From: Alphaproteobacteria bacterium HT1-32 | GTDB lineage: Bacteria > Pseudomonadota > Alphaproteobacteria > Rhodospirillales > HT1-32 | Assembly: GCA_009649675.1 (NCBI GenBank) | Contig: WJPL01000001.1 | Coordinates: 1,074,469-1,138,468 of the forward strand | Length of the DNA: 64,000 nt | Reading direction: 5' to 3' | In this document: positions 17,544-25,669 of the stretch, piece by piece | How positions within the stretch are numbered: position 1 is the first letter of the stretch | Layout: every line of letters starts with the position of its first letter | Program-made: the position numbers and the translations under genes | Notes under the pieces: generated by a model | Databases searched by the model: none | Told to the model about the DNA's origin: nothing | The model's input: the letters and a program-made list of their open reading frames with translations, nothing else

Positions 17544-19343
17544 ATGTCAGTCAAAAACAGTCTCAACGGCGGCCAGATGATCGTCGACCACCTGATCCAG
17601 CAGGGCGTCCCCTACGCTTTTGGTCTGTGCGGTCACGGCAATATTGGCTTCATCGACGCGCTTTACGAACGCACGGATGATGTAAAGACGATCTCGGTCC
17701 GCCATGAGTCCGTCGCCGGTTTCATGGCGGATGTCTATTACCGGATTTCCGGACAGGCGACAGCAACCTTCACGTCCTGCGGTCCTGGCTCGGCAAATAT
17801 GCCGATCTGTCTGGGCAATGCCTTCATGGATTCCGTGCCCTTCTTTGCGGTGACCGGGAATGTGCCGACAAACCAGTTCAACCGGGGTGCCTTTCAGGAA
17901 CTCTACCGCCACTATCAGGCAGACTTTCCGTCGACAGTTAAAGCCTATTGCAAGCGGGTCTATCAGCCGACCCGTGGCGAGCAGATGCCGGTCACCGTCC
18001 GTGAAGCCTGGAAAACAATGATGACTGGTCGACCCGGCCCTGTCGTCGTCGACGTACCTTTCGATATCTTCAAGGAAGATACCGGTGCGGAAACCCCCGA
18101 TCCCAAAGCCTGGACCGACAATATTTCCTGTCGTGCCGGCGGGGATATGGAAAGTATCGAAAAAGCCGCTCGCATGTTGCTGGCTGCCGAACGCCCGGTC
18201 ATCATGGTCGGGCAGGGCTGCCGCTATGGCGACGCCTCAGCCCTGTTGCTAGAACTGGCCGAAAAATACCAGATTCCTGTCGCTGCCTCAGCCTCCGGTC
18301 TCGGCGCAATCCCCTCGGAACACCCGCTGGCACTGGGTCTCGTCGCCCGCAACGGCATGTATCAGGCCAACCATGCAACACGTCAGGCTGATGTCATTCT
18401 AGCGATGGGCATGCGCTTCGATGACCGGACATCATCAACCTGGATTCCCGGCTATTCCTTCAATATTCCGCCGACGAAGCTGATTCATGTCGATATTGAT
18501 CCGGAAGAAATCGGCCGTAATTACCCTGTTGCACTCGGAATCATGGCGGATTCCCAGACCTTCATGAAACAGCTTCTGGCTGAACTGGGAGGGGCATCGA
18601 GAGAGCTTTCCGCGCCGCGCAAGAAATGGCTGGCCGATATCAATGGCTGGCGCAAGGAATGGGACGAATTCACCGCCCCCGGTTTCAAGGATCCTGCCTC
18701 ACCGATCAATCCGCAGCGGGCTGCCCGTGAAATCGACCTTGCCCTGCCGGATGATGCCATCCTGGTTTCCGACATCGGCATCCATCACAACTGGCTGATC
18801 CAGTATACCCGCCCAAAACGGCCGGACAGCCTGATCGGTTCCATGGGGTATGGCCCGATGGGCTTTGGCGTCGCCGGCGTGCTCGGTGCAAAGCTGGCGG
18901 CACCGGATCGTCCCTGTGTTTCGGTCTGTGGTGACGGGGCGTTCCTGATGCACAATACGGTTCTGGCAACCGCTGTTGAATATAACATCCCCGCCGTATG
19001 GGTTGTCTGGAACAACTACGCCTATGCCTCAATCCGTGGCTTGCAGCGTGGTTATCTGGAAGGACGTGAACTGGCGACAGACTTCCGCCTGCCGGAAACG
19101 GGTGAACCTTACAATCCGGACTTTGCCGCTATGGCACGGTCGTTCGGTGTTGAGGGTGTCTCCATTGACCGTCCGGAAGACCTGGGCGAGGCCATCCGCA
19201 AGGGTATTGCCGCCAATCGGCCTTATGTGATCGATGCAAATATTGGTGCGGATATCAATCCCGGCGGTGCCGGGGTCTGGGAACTGCCGGGCCTCGGTCG
19301 TTCAGCACCGATGTTCGGTGGTCGCCATGAAGTGTCAGTCTGA
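17544..19343 (+). CDS. Thiamine diphosphate-dependent enzyme (acetolactate synthase-like)
   Basis: 599-residue member of the decarboxylase/IlvB group. The N-terminal domain carries the catalytic Glu in SVRHESVAGFMAD (about residue 54) and TSCGPGSANM. The C-terminal ThDP-binding motif begins with VCGDGAFLMHN (about 455-465) and ends in VWNNYAY about 25 residues later. It has no regulatory subunit and lies away from ilvN and ilvC, so branched-chain synthesis is unlikely. In a TRAP/ALDH operon a catabolic 2-oxo-acid decarboxylase or carboligase fits. Family membership is sure; the substrate is not. Confidence 0.92.
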   Translation: MSVKNSLNGGQMIVDHLIQQGVPYAFGLCGHGNIGFIDALYERTDDVKTISVRHESVAGFMADVYYRISGQATATFTSCGPGSANMPICLGNAFMDSVPFFAVTGNVPTNQFNRGAFQELYRHYQADFPSTVKAYCKRVYQPTRGEQMPVTVREAWKTMMTGRPGPVVVDVPFDIFKEDTGAETPDPKAWTDNISCRAGGDMESIEKAARMLLAAERPVIMVGQGCRYGDASALLLELAEKYQIPVAASASGLGAIPSEHPLALGLVARNGMYQANHATRQADVILAMGMRFDDRTSSTWIPGYSFNIPPTKLIHVDIDPEEIGRNYPVALGIMADSQTFMKQLLAELGGASRELSAPRKKWLADINGWRKEWDEFTAPGFKDPASPINPQRAAREIDLALPDDAILVSDIGIHHNWLIQYTRPKRPDSLIGSMGYGPMGFGVAGVLGAKLAAPDRPCVSVCGDGAFLMHNTVLATAVEYNIPAVWVVWNNYAYASIRGLQRGYLEGRELATDFRLPETGEPYNPDFAAMARSFGVEGVSIDRPEDLGEAIRKGIAANRPYVIDANIGADINPGGAGVWELPGLGRSAPMFGGRHEVSV

Positions 19344-19362
19344 CTGGTATACTGACATGCAA
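19344..19362. promoter_or_regulatory. Operator-like sites upstream of gntR
   Basis: CTGGTATACTG (19344-19354) overlaps CTGACATGCAA (19352-19362). The string ATACTGACAT is identical to that in the TRAP operon promoter at 10860-10869. The two places are the start of the operon and the leader of its regulator gene, which fits autoregulation and operon control by the GntR protein. Confidence 0.5.
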
Positions 19363-19417
19363 GACGATAAAGGTATGGTACATTATAAGCTTTAGCGTTC
19401 ACAAACCGGAGTAACTG

Positions 19418-20128
19418 ATGCGAGTTGACGGCCCTGTTTCTCTTGCTGATCTGGTAACAGACCGGCTCAGACTGGAAATTGTGCTGGGTCATTTCGAACT
19501 GGGCGATGCGTTGTCGGAGTCACGCATCGCCCGGCGCTACGAGGTCAGCCGGACGCCGGTTCGCGAAGCCTTTGCACGCCTCGAAATGGAAGGCATCGTT
19601 CGAACCGAACCACAGTCCGGCACCTACGTCTTCACAATGGGCCGGGCCGAATTCGTGCAGGTCAGTGAAACCCGCTCCGTGCTGGAGGTCGGTGCGTTGC
19701 GGCTTGCCATGCGGGATAACGGGGTCGGGCTTGCAGAAGCCTGGCGGACAGCAACCGACAATATGGAGGTCGCCCTTCGCGAAGGCGACAGTCGTACCTA
19801 TTCCGAGAATGATGCGGTTTTCCACGAAGCCTTGTTCCAGTTTGCAGCCAATCCCTACCTCACCATGGCCCGGCGGTCATTTGCCTCGAAGATCGATACG
19901 ATCCGCAACAAGCTCGGGGCAACGCCAGAGCATATGCAGAAGTCATTTGCCGAACACAAGACACTGACTGAAGCCATTGAGGCCGGGGATGTCGAGACTG
20001 CGGCAACCGTTCTCGATACCCATATCCGCCACAAAGGGGCCTCGTTCTGGACCGTCCCTGAAGTCGCCCCGGAAACACGCTGGGACAAGATGCAGAAGCT
20101 GGCAAACCTGACCCCGCAACGGCGCTGA
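19418..20128 (+). CDS. GntR-family transcriptional regulator, FadR/FCD type
   Basis: 236-residue regulator. The N-terminal winged helix has SESRIARRYEVSRTPVREAF (about residues 32-51), the GntR recognition helix, and the wing GIVRTEPQSGTYVF. The C-terminal all-helical FCD domain keeps the metal/ligand residues D and H in NDAVFHEALF (about 128-137), and later H in FAEHKTL and DTHIRHKG. FCD regulators usually bind an organic acid. It ends the operon, so it most likely senses the imported substrate or a product. Confidence 0.93.
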   Translation: MRVDGPVSLADLVTDRLRLEIVLGHFELGDALSESRIARRYEVSRTPVREAFARLEMEGIVRTEPQSGTYVFTMGRAEFVQVSETRSVLEVGALRLAMRDNGVGLAEAWRTATDNMEVALREGDSRTYSENDAVFHEALFQFAANPYLTMARRSFASKIDTIRNKLGATPEHMQKSFAEHKTLTEAIEAGDVETAATVLDTHIRHKGASFWTVPEVAPETRWDKMQKLANLTPQRR

Positions 20129-20315
20129 CCGTCTGTCTGTCATTAGGGGCAGCCTCTGGTCCGGCAAGTTGCCAGATGACAACCGGAAAACACCTCCCTG
20201 CCGGTCGTCGCGCCCGGCAGAAAACAATCGCAACAGAGTTCATCACAAGTGATTACGCAGCCCTTTTCAGCGGGCGGGGATGGACAGTTGCGTCAGAACC
20301 GCCATATAACGCGGC

Positions 20316-21164
20316 ATGAACGCTATTCCTTTCACCAAGATGCATGGCCTCGGCAACGATTTCGTGGTCCTCGATGCCCGTGACGGCAAGCTTGTCATCG
20401 GCCCGGAAGAAGCACGTGCCATTGGCGACCGACGGACCGGGGTCGGGTTTGACCAGCTGCTGATCCTGGAGCCCGCCCGCGACGAGATGGCAGATGTCTT
20501 CATGCGTATCCGCAATCCGGACGGCAGCGAGGCCGGTGCCTGTGGCAACGGAACGCGCTGTGTTGCCGCCATGGTGATGGACGAAAGCGGCGCCGACCAT
20601 CTGGTCATCGAAACCATCGCCGGCCTGCTGGACGCGGAAGCCACCAGCGACGGACGGGTTTGCGTCGACATGGGTCCGGCCCGGCTGGACTGGCGGGAAG
20701 TGCCGATCAGCGATGCGGTCGACACCCTGCATATTCCTGTTGCCAGCGGACCATTGTCCGACGCGGTCGGTGTGAACATGGGCAATCCCCACGCGGTCTT
20801 TTTCGTCGAGGATGTGGCCAAGGTCGATCTCGCGATCCACGGGCCGATCCTTGAAAATCACGCACAGTTTCCCGACCGGGCAAATATCGGCGTGGTCCAG
20901 ATCATTGATGACAGTCATATCCGTTACCGGGTCTGGGAACGCGGTGCCGGTATTACCCGTGCCTGCGGGTCCGGCGCCTGTGCTGCCGCCGTCGCCGCCC
21001 ATCGTCGCGGCCTGACCGGACGGGAAGTTTCTGTCCGGCTGGATGGCGGTGTGCTGGATATCAACTGGATGCCGGATGGCCATGTCATGATGACCGGCCC
21101 GGTGGCGACCAGTTTCAGCGGCTTGCTGTCACCGGATATGTTCGCCCGAAGTGTCGCCGCATGA
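20316..21164 (+). CDS. dapF: Diaminopimelate epimerase
   Basis: Converts LL- to meso-diaminopimelate for lysine and peptidoglycan. The 282-residue product starts FTKMHGLGNDFVVLDAR and has the two catalytic cysteines, in GACGNGTRCVA (about residues 75-85) and RACGSGACAAAVA (about 219-231). The stop overlaps the mtaB start in ATGA. The order dapF-mtaB-ftsY is common in alphaproteobacteria. Confidence 0.97.
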   Translation: MNAIPFTKMHGLGNDFVVLDARDGKLVIGPEEARAIGDRRTGVGFDQLLILEPARDEMADVFMRIRNPDGSEAGACGNGTRCVAAMVMDESGADHLVIETIAGLLDAEATSDGRVCVDMGPARLDWREVPISDAVDTLHIPVASGPLSDAVGVNMGNPHAVFFVEDVAKVDLAIHGPILENHAQFPDRANIGVVQIIDDSHIRYRVWERGAGITRACGSGACAAAVAAHRRGLTGREVSVRLDGGVLDINWMPDGHVMMTGPVATSFSGLLSPDMFARSVAA

Positions 21165-22432
21165 CAACCGACACCGACAAGCTGACTGATGTCGAAGTCC
21201 AGACTTTCGGCTGTCGCCTGAACGCCTATGAAAGCGAAGTGATCCGGGAACATGCCCGCGCCGCCGGCTGCGCCAATACGGTCATTTTCAACACCTGTGC
21301 TGTGACCGGCGAGGCAGAACGGCAGGCCCGTCAGGCCATCCGCCGACTGCGTCGTGAACGCCCGGATGCCCATATTGTCGTCACCGGCTGCGCCGCCCAG
21401 CTGGACCCGGACAAATATGCCGCCCTGCCGGAGGTCAACCGGGTCGTTGGCAATATCGAAAAGATGGCTGCCGAAACCTGGTGCGGTGATCATCCTGAAG
21501 CCGTCGAAGTCACCGACATCATGGCCGTGCGGGAAACCGCTGCCCACCTGGTTGGCGATTTTGAGGGCCGTGCCCGCGCCTTTGTCGAGGTCCAGCAGGG
21601 CTGTGACCATCGCTGCACTTTCTGCATCATCCCCTTTGCCCGCGGCAATAACCGCTCCGTCCCCATCGGCGGGATCGTCGAGCAGGTTCGCCGGCTGGTC
21701 GATGGCGGCTTCCGTGAAGTCGTGCTGACCGGCGTCGATATTACCGGATATGGCGGTGATCTGCCGGGGGGGATCACTCTTGGCCAGATGGCACGTCGTC
21801 TGCTGACCGCTGTGCCGGATCTGGCCCGTCTGCGCCTGTCATCCATTGACCCGGCAGAGGCCGGTGACGACCGGGCACTGATGGAACTGGTCGCTGATGA
21901 GCCGCGCCTGATGCCGCACCTGCATCTCAGCCTGCAGGCAGGTGACGATATGATCCTGAAACGCATGAAGCGTCGCCACAGCCGGGCGCAGGCCGTCGAT
22001 TTCTGCGAGAAAGTCCGTGCGTTACGTCCCGGCACCGCCTTTGGTGCCGACCTGATTGCCGGATTTCCGACCGAAACTGAGGCAATGTTCGAGAACAGTC
22101 TCGGTCTGATCGAGGATTGTGGCCTGACCCATCTGCATGTCTTTCCCTTCTCGGCCCGTGCCGGTGCACCCGCCGCAAAGATGCCGCAACTGCCTGCCCG
22201 CCTCCGCAAGGCCCGGGCCGCACGCCTGCGCAGCGCCGGGGAACTTGCGTTCCGCAGCTGGCTCGATGGCAAAATGGGCGAAACCATCCGTGTGCTGATT
22301 GAAAAAGACGCCAGTGGCCACAGCGAAGACTTCGCCCCTGTCCGGCTGTCTACTGCCGCAGAGCCCGGCGACATCGTTACAGCACGCGTTACCGGCCGGT
22401 CTGACGGTCAGTTGCTGGCAGAGGTTGCCTGA
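21161..22432 (+). CDS. mtaB: tRNA (N6-L-threonylcarbamoyladenosine(37)-C2)-methylthiotransferase
   Basis: Radical-SAM enzyme that adds a methylthio group to t6A37 of tRNA. The 423-residue product has an N-terminal UPF0004 domain (TFGCRLNAYES, NTCAVTGEAE, VTGCAAQ supply three cluster cysteines), then a radical-SAM core with CDHRCTFCIIPFARG (CxxxCxxC) near residues 148-162, and a shortened C-terminal TRAM-like tail. HLHLSLQAGDD is family-typical. Confidence 0.96.
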   Translation: MTTDTDKLTDVEVQTFGCRLNAYESEVIREHARAAGCANTVIFNTCAVTGEAERQARQAIRRLRRERPDAHIVVTGCAAQLDPDKYAALPEVNRVVGNIEKMAAETWCGDHPEAVEVTDIMAVRETAAHLVGDFEGRARAFVEVQQGCDHRCTFCIIPFARGNNRSVPIGGIVEQVRRLVDGGFREVVLTGVDITGYGGDLPGGITLGQMARRLLTAVPDLARLRLSSIDPAEAGDDRALMELVADEPRLMPHLHLSLQAGDDMILKRMKRRHSRAQAVDFCEKVRALRPGTAFGADLIAGFPTETEAMFENSLGLIEDCGLTHLHVFPFSARAGAPAAKMPQLPARLRKARAARLRSAGELAFRSWLDGKMGETIRVLIEKDASGHSEDFAPVRLSTAAEPGDIVTARVTGRSDGQLLAEVA

Positions 22433-22434
22433 CC

Positions 22435-23355
22435 ATGGCACTTGGCTGGTTTTCACGTCTGCGGGCCGGACTTGGCAAAACATCCTCACGGATTGCCTCT
22501 GCCATCGAAGGCGTGTTCCGGGGCGGTCGTCTCGACGATGCCGCACTGGAAGATCTCGAAGACATTCTGATCACGGCCGATCTCGGCGTGGCGACGGCGG
22601 GCAAGCTGTCGAAGGAACTCGCCCGGACCCGTTTCGGCAAGGATGTCTCCGCAATGGAGGTCCGCACCGCACTGGCCGGACAGATCGAGCTGCTGCTGGA
22701 ACCGGTTGCACAGCCCCTCACCCCGCCGGACGGGGTAAAGCCCTTTACCGTGCTGGTCTGTGGCGTCAACGGATCCGGCAAGACCACCACCATCGGCAAG
22801 ATGGCGAAAAGTTTCAGCGACGACGGCCACAAGGTGATGATGGCTGCCGGTGACACCTTCCGGGCGGCTGCCATCGAACAGCTGCAGGTATGGGGTGAGC
22901 GGGCGAACTGTCCGGTGGTCGCGGGCCAGACCGGCACCGATGCCGCTGCCCTGGCCTTTGATGCGGTAACACGCGCCCGCAATGAGAATATGGATATCCT
23001 GTTCATCGACACCGCGGGCCGCCTGCAGAACAAACGCCATCTGATGGAAGAACTGCAGAAGGTCATCCGCGTCATGCGGAAGGTCGATGCCACCGCACCA
23101 CATGCCGTATTGCTTGTGCTCGATGCCACCGTCGGACAGAACGCCCATAGTCAGGTCGAAACCTTTCTTAAGGCTGTCGATGTTACCGGTCTGGTGATGA
23201 CAAAACTGGACGGCAGTGCCCGTGGCGGGGTGATCGTCGCACTGGCAGAAAAATTCGGCCTGCCCGTCCATGCGGTCGGCGTCGGCGAATCCGCCGAAGA
23301 CCTCCGCCCCTTCACCCCCCGCGACTTCGCCCGCAGTCTGATGGGCCTGGACTGA
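22435..23355 (+). CDS. ftsY: Signal recognition particle receptor FtsY
   Basis: SRP GTPase that docks ribosome-nascent chain complexes at the membrane. The 306-residue product has a short N-terminal region, the N domain, and the G domain with GVNGSGKTTTIGKMAK (P-loop, about residues 106-121), DTFRAAAIEQL, DTAGRLQNK, and TKLDGSARGGV. The acidic A domain is nearly absent, as in many alphaproteobacteria. It begins two bases after the mtaB stop. Confidence 0.97.
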   Translation: MALGWFSRLRAGLGKTSSRIASAIEGVFRGGRLDDAALEDLEDILITADLGVATAGKLSKELARTRFGKDVSAMEVRTALAGQIELLLEPVAQPLTPPDGVKPFTVLVCGVNGSGKTTTIGKMAKSFSDDGHKVMMAAGDTFRAAAIEQLQVWGERANCPVVAGQTGTDAAALAFDAVTRARNENMDILFIDTAGRLQNKRHLMEELQKVIRVMRKVDATAPHAVLLVLDATVGQNAHSQVETFLKAVDVTGLVMTKLDGSARGGVIVALAEKFGLPVHAVGVGESAEDLRPFTPRDFARSLMGLD

Positions 23356-23380
23356 CCGGACCACAGAACCACAGCACCAA

Positions 23381-23469
23381 CCTTCGAGACGGGCTTTCAG
23401 CCCTTCTCAGGATGAGGTGATGGTAACTAAAACCTCATCCTGAGGAGCAGCGAAGCTGCGTCTCGAAGG
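23381..23469. repeat. REP-like palindrome doublet, copy 2
   Basis: CCTTCGAGAC...GTCTCGAAGG outer arms with the inner CTCAGGATGAGG / CCTCATCCTGAG arms. The left half has GGGCTTTCAGCCC where copy 1 has GCGCTTTCAGCGC: both stem strands changed together. It lies 25 bp after ftsY and 15 bp from the GIY-YIG stop. Confidence 0.9.
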
Positions 23470-23484
23470 ATGGAAGAGAAAAGC

Positions 23485-23772
23485 TTAAAGCTTCCGTCTG
23501 GATGACAGGCTGACCAGCACATCATAATCGCCCTTCGCAAGAGCAAGCTTCTTGTCCCGACGCCAGCCCTTGATCTGTCTCTCGACAGCAATGGCATCGG
23601 TGATGGTCATAAACCACTGACACCAGATCAGCCGAACCGGACGCCGCTTGCTAGTAAAACCACCAAACCGCCCGTTGTTATGCTCTCCAACCCTGCGCTC
23701 AAGTGACGCACGCGTAGAGCCGACATAATATCGTCCGTCTGAACAACGCAGCATGTAAACCCAGCATCCCAT
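23485..23772 (-). CDS. GIY-YIG endonuclease domain protein (95 aa)
   Basis: Stand-alone GIY-YIG nuclease of the small UPF0213/COG2827 type. The motif is WVYMLRCSDGRYYVGST (residues 4-20), followed by the conserved Arg in LERRVGEH and the metal-binding Glu in VERQIKGW (about residue 64). The whole protein is one domain with no DNA-binding extension. It starts at ATG 23772 (MGCWVYM). It is bracketed at 15 bp and 34 bp by two REP-like doublets that recur elsewhere without a gene, which suggests gene and repeats may be linked. Cellular role unknown; the domain family cuts or nicks DNA. Confidence 0.9.
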   Translation of the reverse strand: MGCWVYMLRCSDGRYYVGSTRASLERRVGEHNNGRFGGFTSKRRPVRLIWCQWFMTITDAIAVERQIKGWRRDKKLALAKGDYDVLVSLSSRRKL

Positions 23773-23806
23773 AAATGCATTATGGAGATGACAGGGCTAA
23801 AAACGG

Positions 23807-23904
23807 CATCCTTCGAGACGCAGCTGCGCTGCTCCTCAGGATGAGGTGATGGTAACTAAAAAAACCTCATCCTGAGGAGGGCTGAAAGTGGGTCACGAAG
23901 GATG
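23807..23904. repeat. REP-like palindrome doublet, copy 3
   Basis: CATCCTTCGAGACGC left arm and GGTCACGAAGGATG right arm, with inner GCTCCTCAGGATGAGG / CCTCATCCTGAGGAGG. The right outer arm has mismatches to the left, so this copy is less symmetric. The central GTGATGGTAACTAAAA is shared with copy 2. It sits between the GIY-YIG start and the sspB stop. Confidence 0.88.
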
Positions 23905-23932
23905 GAGGTACGGAGGGGTCGTTTGCTGAAAC

Positions 23933-24451
23933 TCAGCCCTGATTTTTCCGGAAAGAATCGAGGGTGATGACTTCGGCGCTGCCCGTATGGGCGGGCGCAC
24001 TGTCGTTGTTGGCTTCATCCTCCAATTCGGAATCGGCAACAGCATCATCGACAGCAAGACGCAGTGCTTCGGCGCTGTCTTCGTCTTCTTCCATTTCCTC
24101 GACCGCAAACTGCAGGCCGAATTTTACGGAAGGGTCGGCAAAGGCGCTGATGGCGGCAAAGGGCACAACCAGAAGCTCGCTTTTCTTGTCGAAACTCAGC
24201 GTCACCTCGAAATGTTCTTCACCCACCAGCAGATCCCAGAACTGATGCTGGAGAACGATGGTGATTTCTTCCGGATAGCGTTCTTTCAGGCGTTTCGGAA
24301 TTCGTACGCCCGGAAAATCCGTATGAAAGGTGATATAGAAATGATGATCCCCGTGCAGGCCATATTCGAGCACATGCCTGAGCGCCTGGGAGACAACACC
24401 GCGCAGGGCATTCTCGACCATTTCGTCGTAGCGCAGTCCGGTGTCTTCCAT
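23933..24451 (-). CDS. sspB: ClpXP adaptor SspB, alphaproteobacterial type
   Basis: Binds ssrA-tagged proteins and delivers them to ClpXP. The 172-residue product has the SspB core (HHFYITFHTDFPGV, LQHQFWDLLV, FEVTLSF, LVVPFAAISAFADPS), an acidic flexible linker rich in Glu and Asp, and a C-terminal ClpX-docking tail VITLDSFRKN. I take ATG 24451; a TTG nine bases upstream (24460) is possible. It lies directly downstream of ssrA on the same strand, so tag RNA and tag adaptor are neighbours. Confidence 0.94.
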   Translation of the reverse strand: MEDTGLRYDEMVENALRGVVSQALRHVLEYGLHGDHHFYITFHTDFPGVRIPKRLKERYPEEITIVLQHQFWDLLVGEEHFEVTLSFDKKSELLVVPFAAISAFADPSVKFGLQFAVEEMEEDEDSAEALRLAVDDAVADSELEDEANNDSAPAHTGSAEVITLDSFRKNQG

Positions 24452-24499
24452 ATCCGTCAACCTGTTCTGTTCCCCTGACCGCCGGCCCCAGCCAGCGGG

Positions 24500-24536
24500 T
24501 AATAAAGTGGGGGGCTTCTGTTGCCCGGCGCCCCCC
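24500..24536 (-). terminator. Terminator-like hairpin after the ssrA coding piece
   Basis: On the minus strand GGGGGGC pairs with GCCCCCC around a 14-nt spacer, followed by ACTTTATT. The T run is broken, so it may leak into sspB or be part of the mature RNA fold. Confidence 0.4.
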
Positions 24537-24555
24537 GGGCCGCGCTTAACGCCTA

Positions 24556-24591
24556 TTAGGCGGCAGCGGCAAGTTCAACGTTATCGTTGGC
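24556..24591 (-). other. tmRNA tag reading frame
   Basis: GCC AAC GAT AAC GTT GAA CTT GCC, then GCT GCC GCC and TAA, encodes ANDNVELAAAA. With the alanine carried by the tRNA part the full tag is AANDNVELAAAA. The AND start and the hydrophobic-Ala end are what SspB and ClpX recognise in this class. Confidence 0.93.
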
Positions 24592-24874
24592 ACTTGTAGG
24601 AATGGTCCGATATCGGTGGTACCATGCCGAGCAAAAGTGTTGTCTTTACTACACACGTCGATCCTGTTTCGCCCCCAAAAGAGAAATTGGTGGAGGCGCC
24701 GGGCACTGCCCCCGGGTCCGTTATGCTTATTCCACAACCCGTTTATCGCCATAGCCGGCGAACCGGCAGAGTTAATATAGAACGTCAGCAGGGGTTTTGG
24801 AAGGGTAACAGGCCTTTCCCCGGACAGGGCAGATCGGTTATTCTTAATCCACATACCCGCGACCACGGATAAGC

Positions 24875-25669
24875 ATGCAACAATATCTCGATCTGCTGCG
24901 CCATGTGCGCACAAACGGCGTCTTCAAGGACGACCGGACAGGCACCGGAACTTACAGTGTTTTCGGCTACCAGATGCGTTTCGATCTGGCGCAGGGCTTT
25001 CCCCTTGTCACCACCAAGCGCCTGCATCTGCGCTCGATCATCCATGAATTGCTGTGGTTCCTGAAAGGTGACACCAACATCGCCTATCTCCGGGAAAACG
25101 GCGTCTCGATCTGGGATGACTGGGCCGACGAGAAGGGGGATCTGGGGCCGGTCTATGGCGCACAATGGCGATCCTGGCGCGGGGCGGATAACCAGACCGT
25201 CGATCAGATCAGTGACCTGATGACCCAGATTCGCACCAATCCGAATTCACGCCGGCTGATTGTCAGTGCCTGGAACGTGCCGGAAATCGACGGGATGGCC
25301 CTGCCGCCCTGTCATTGCCTGTTCCAGTTCTATGTCGCCAACGGCAAACTTTCCTGCCAGCTGTATCAGCGCAGTGCGGATATCTTCCTGGGTGTCCCCT
25401 TCAATATCGCCTCCTATGCCCTCCTGACCCAGATGATTGCACAAGTTGCCGGACTGGAACCGGGTGATTTCGTGCATACGCTGGGGGATGCCCATCTTTA
25501 TGCCAACCATCTGGAGCAGGCAGACCGGCAACTGGAACGCACACCCTATCCGCTGCCCGTGATGCGCCTGAACCCGGATGTCCGTGATATTTTCAGCTTC
25601 ACCTTCGAAGACTTCACCCTGGACGGCTATCGCTTCGATCCGCATATCCCGGCACCGGTAGCCGTATGA
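24875..25669 (+). CDS. thyA: Thymidylate synthase
   Basis: Makes dTMP from dUMP with methylene-tetrahydrofolate. The 264-residue length equals the classic short enzyme. It has [29 protein letters not shown], the catalytic Cys in [12 protein letters not shown] (about residue 146), [18 protein letters not shown], and the C-terminal PHIPAPVAV. The stop overlaps the folA start in ATGA. The pair supplies and recycles folate for dTMP synthesis. Confidence 0.98.
   Translation: MQQYLDLLRHVRTNGVFKDDRTGTGTYSVFGYQMRFDLAQGFPLVTTKRLHLRSIIHELLWFLKGDTNIAYLRENGVSIWDDWADEKGDLGPVYGAQWRSWRGADNQTVDQISDLMTQIRTNPNSRRLIVSAWNVPEIDGMALPPCHCLFQFYVANGKLSCQLYQRSADIFLGVPFNIASYALLTQMIAQVAGLEPGDFVHTLGDAHLYANHLEQADRQLERTPYPLPVMRLNPDVRDIFSFTFEDFTLDGYRFDPHIPAPVAV

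Larger units (their letters stand above)
24500..24752 (-). ncRNA. ssrA: tmRNA, circularly permuted two-piece form
   Basis: Rescues stalled ribosomes and adds a degradation tag. Reading the minus strand, an acceptor piece comes first and ends CGCCTCCACCA at 24688. An 11-nt spacer (24687-24677) follows, then the coding piece begins GGGGGCGAAACAGGATCGACG at 24676. GGGGGCG pairs with CGCCTCC to give a 7-bp acceptor stem with the G3:U70 alanine signal. The T-arm is CCGGG/CCCGG. The tag frame is at 24591-24556. Outer ends are approximate. The permuted order is characteristic of alphaproteobacteria. It is divergent from thyA and in tandem with sspB. Confidence 0.93.

Noticed and set aside
17544-19343. 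Biosynthetic acetolactate synthase (ilvB)
   Set aside because: No ilvN or ilvC nearby and the gene is inside a TRAP/dehydrogenase operon, so the biosynthetic name is not supported.
23381-23904. Insertion sequence made of the GIY-YIG gene and flanking palindromes
   Set aside because: No transposase, no target-site duplication seen, and repeats are also found alone; kept as a finding, not called as an IS.
24546-24914. Open frames across the ssrA region on both strands
   Set aside because: They cover the tmRNA and its promoter. The permuted acceptor stem and tag frame explain the conservation.
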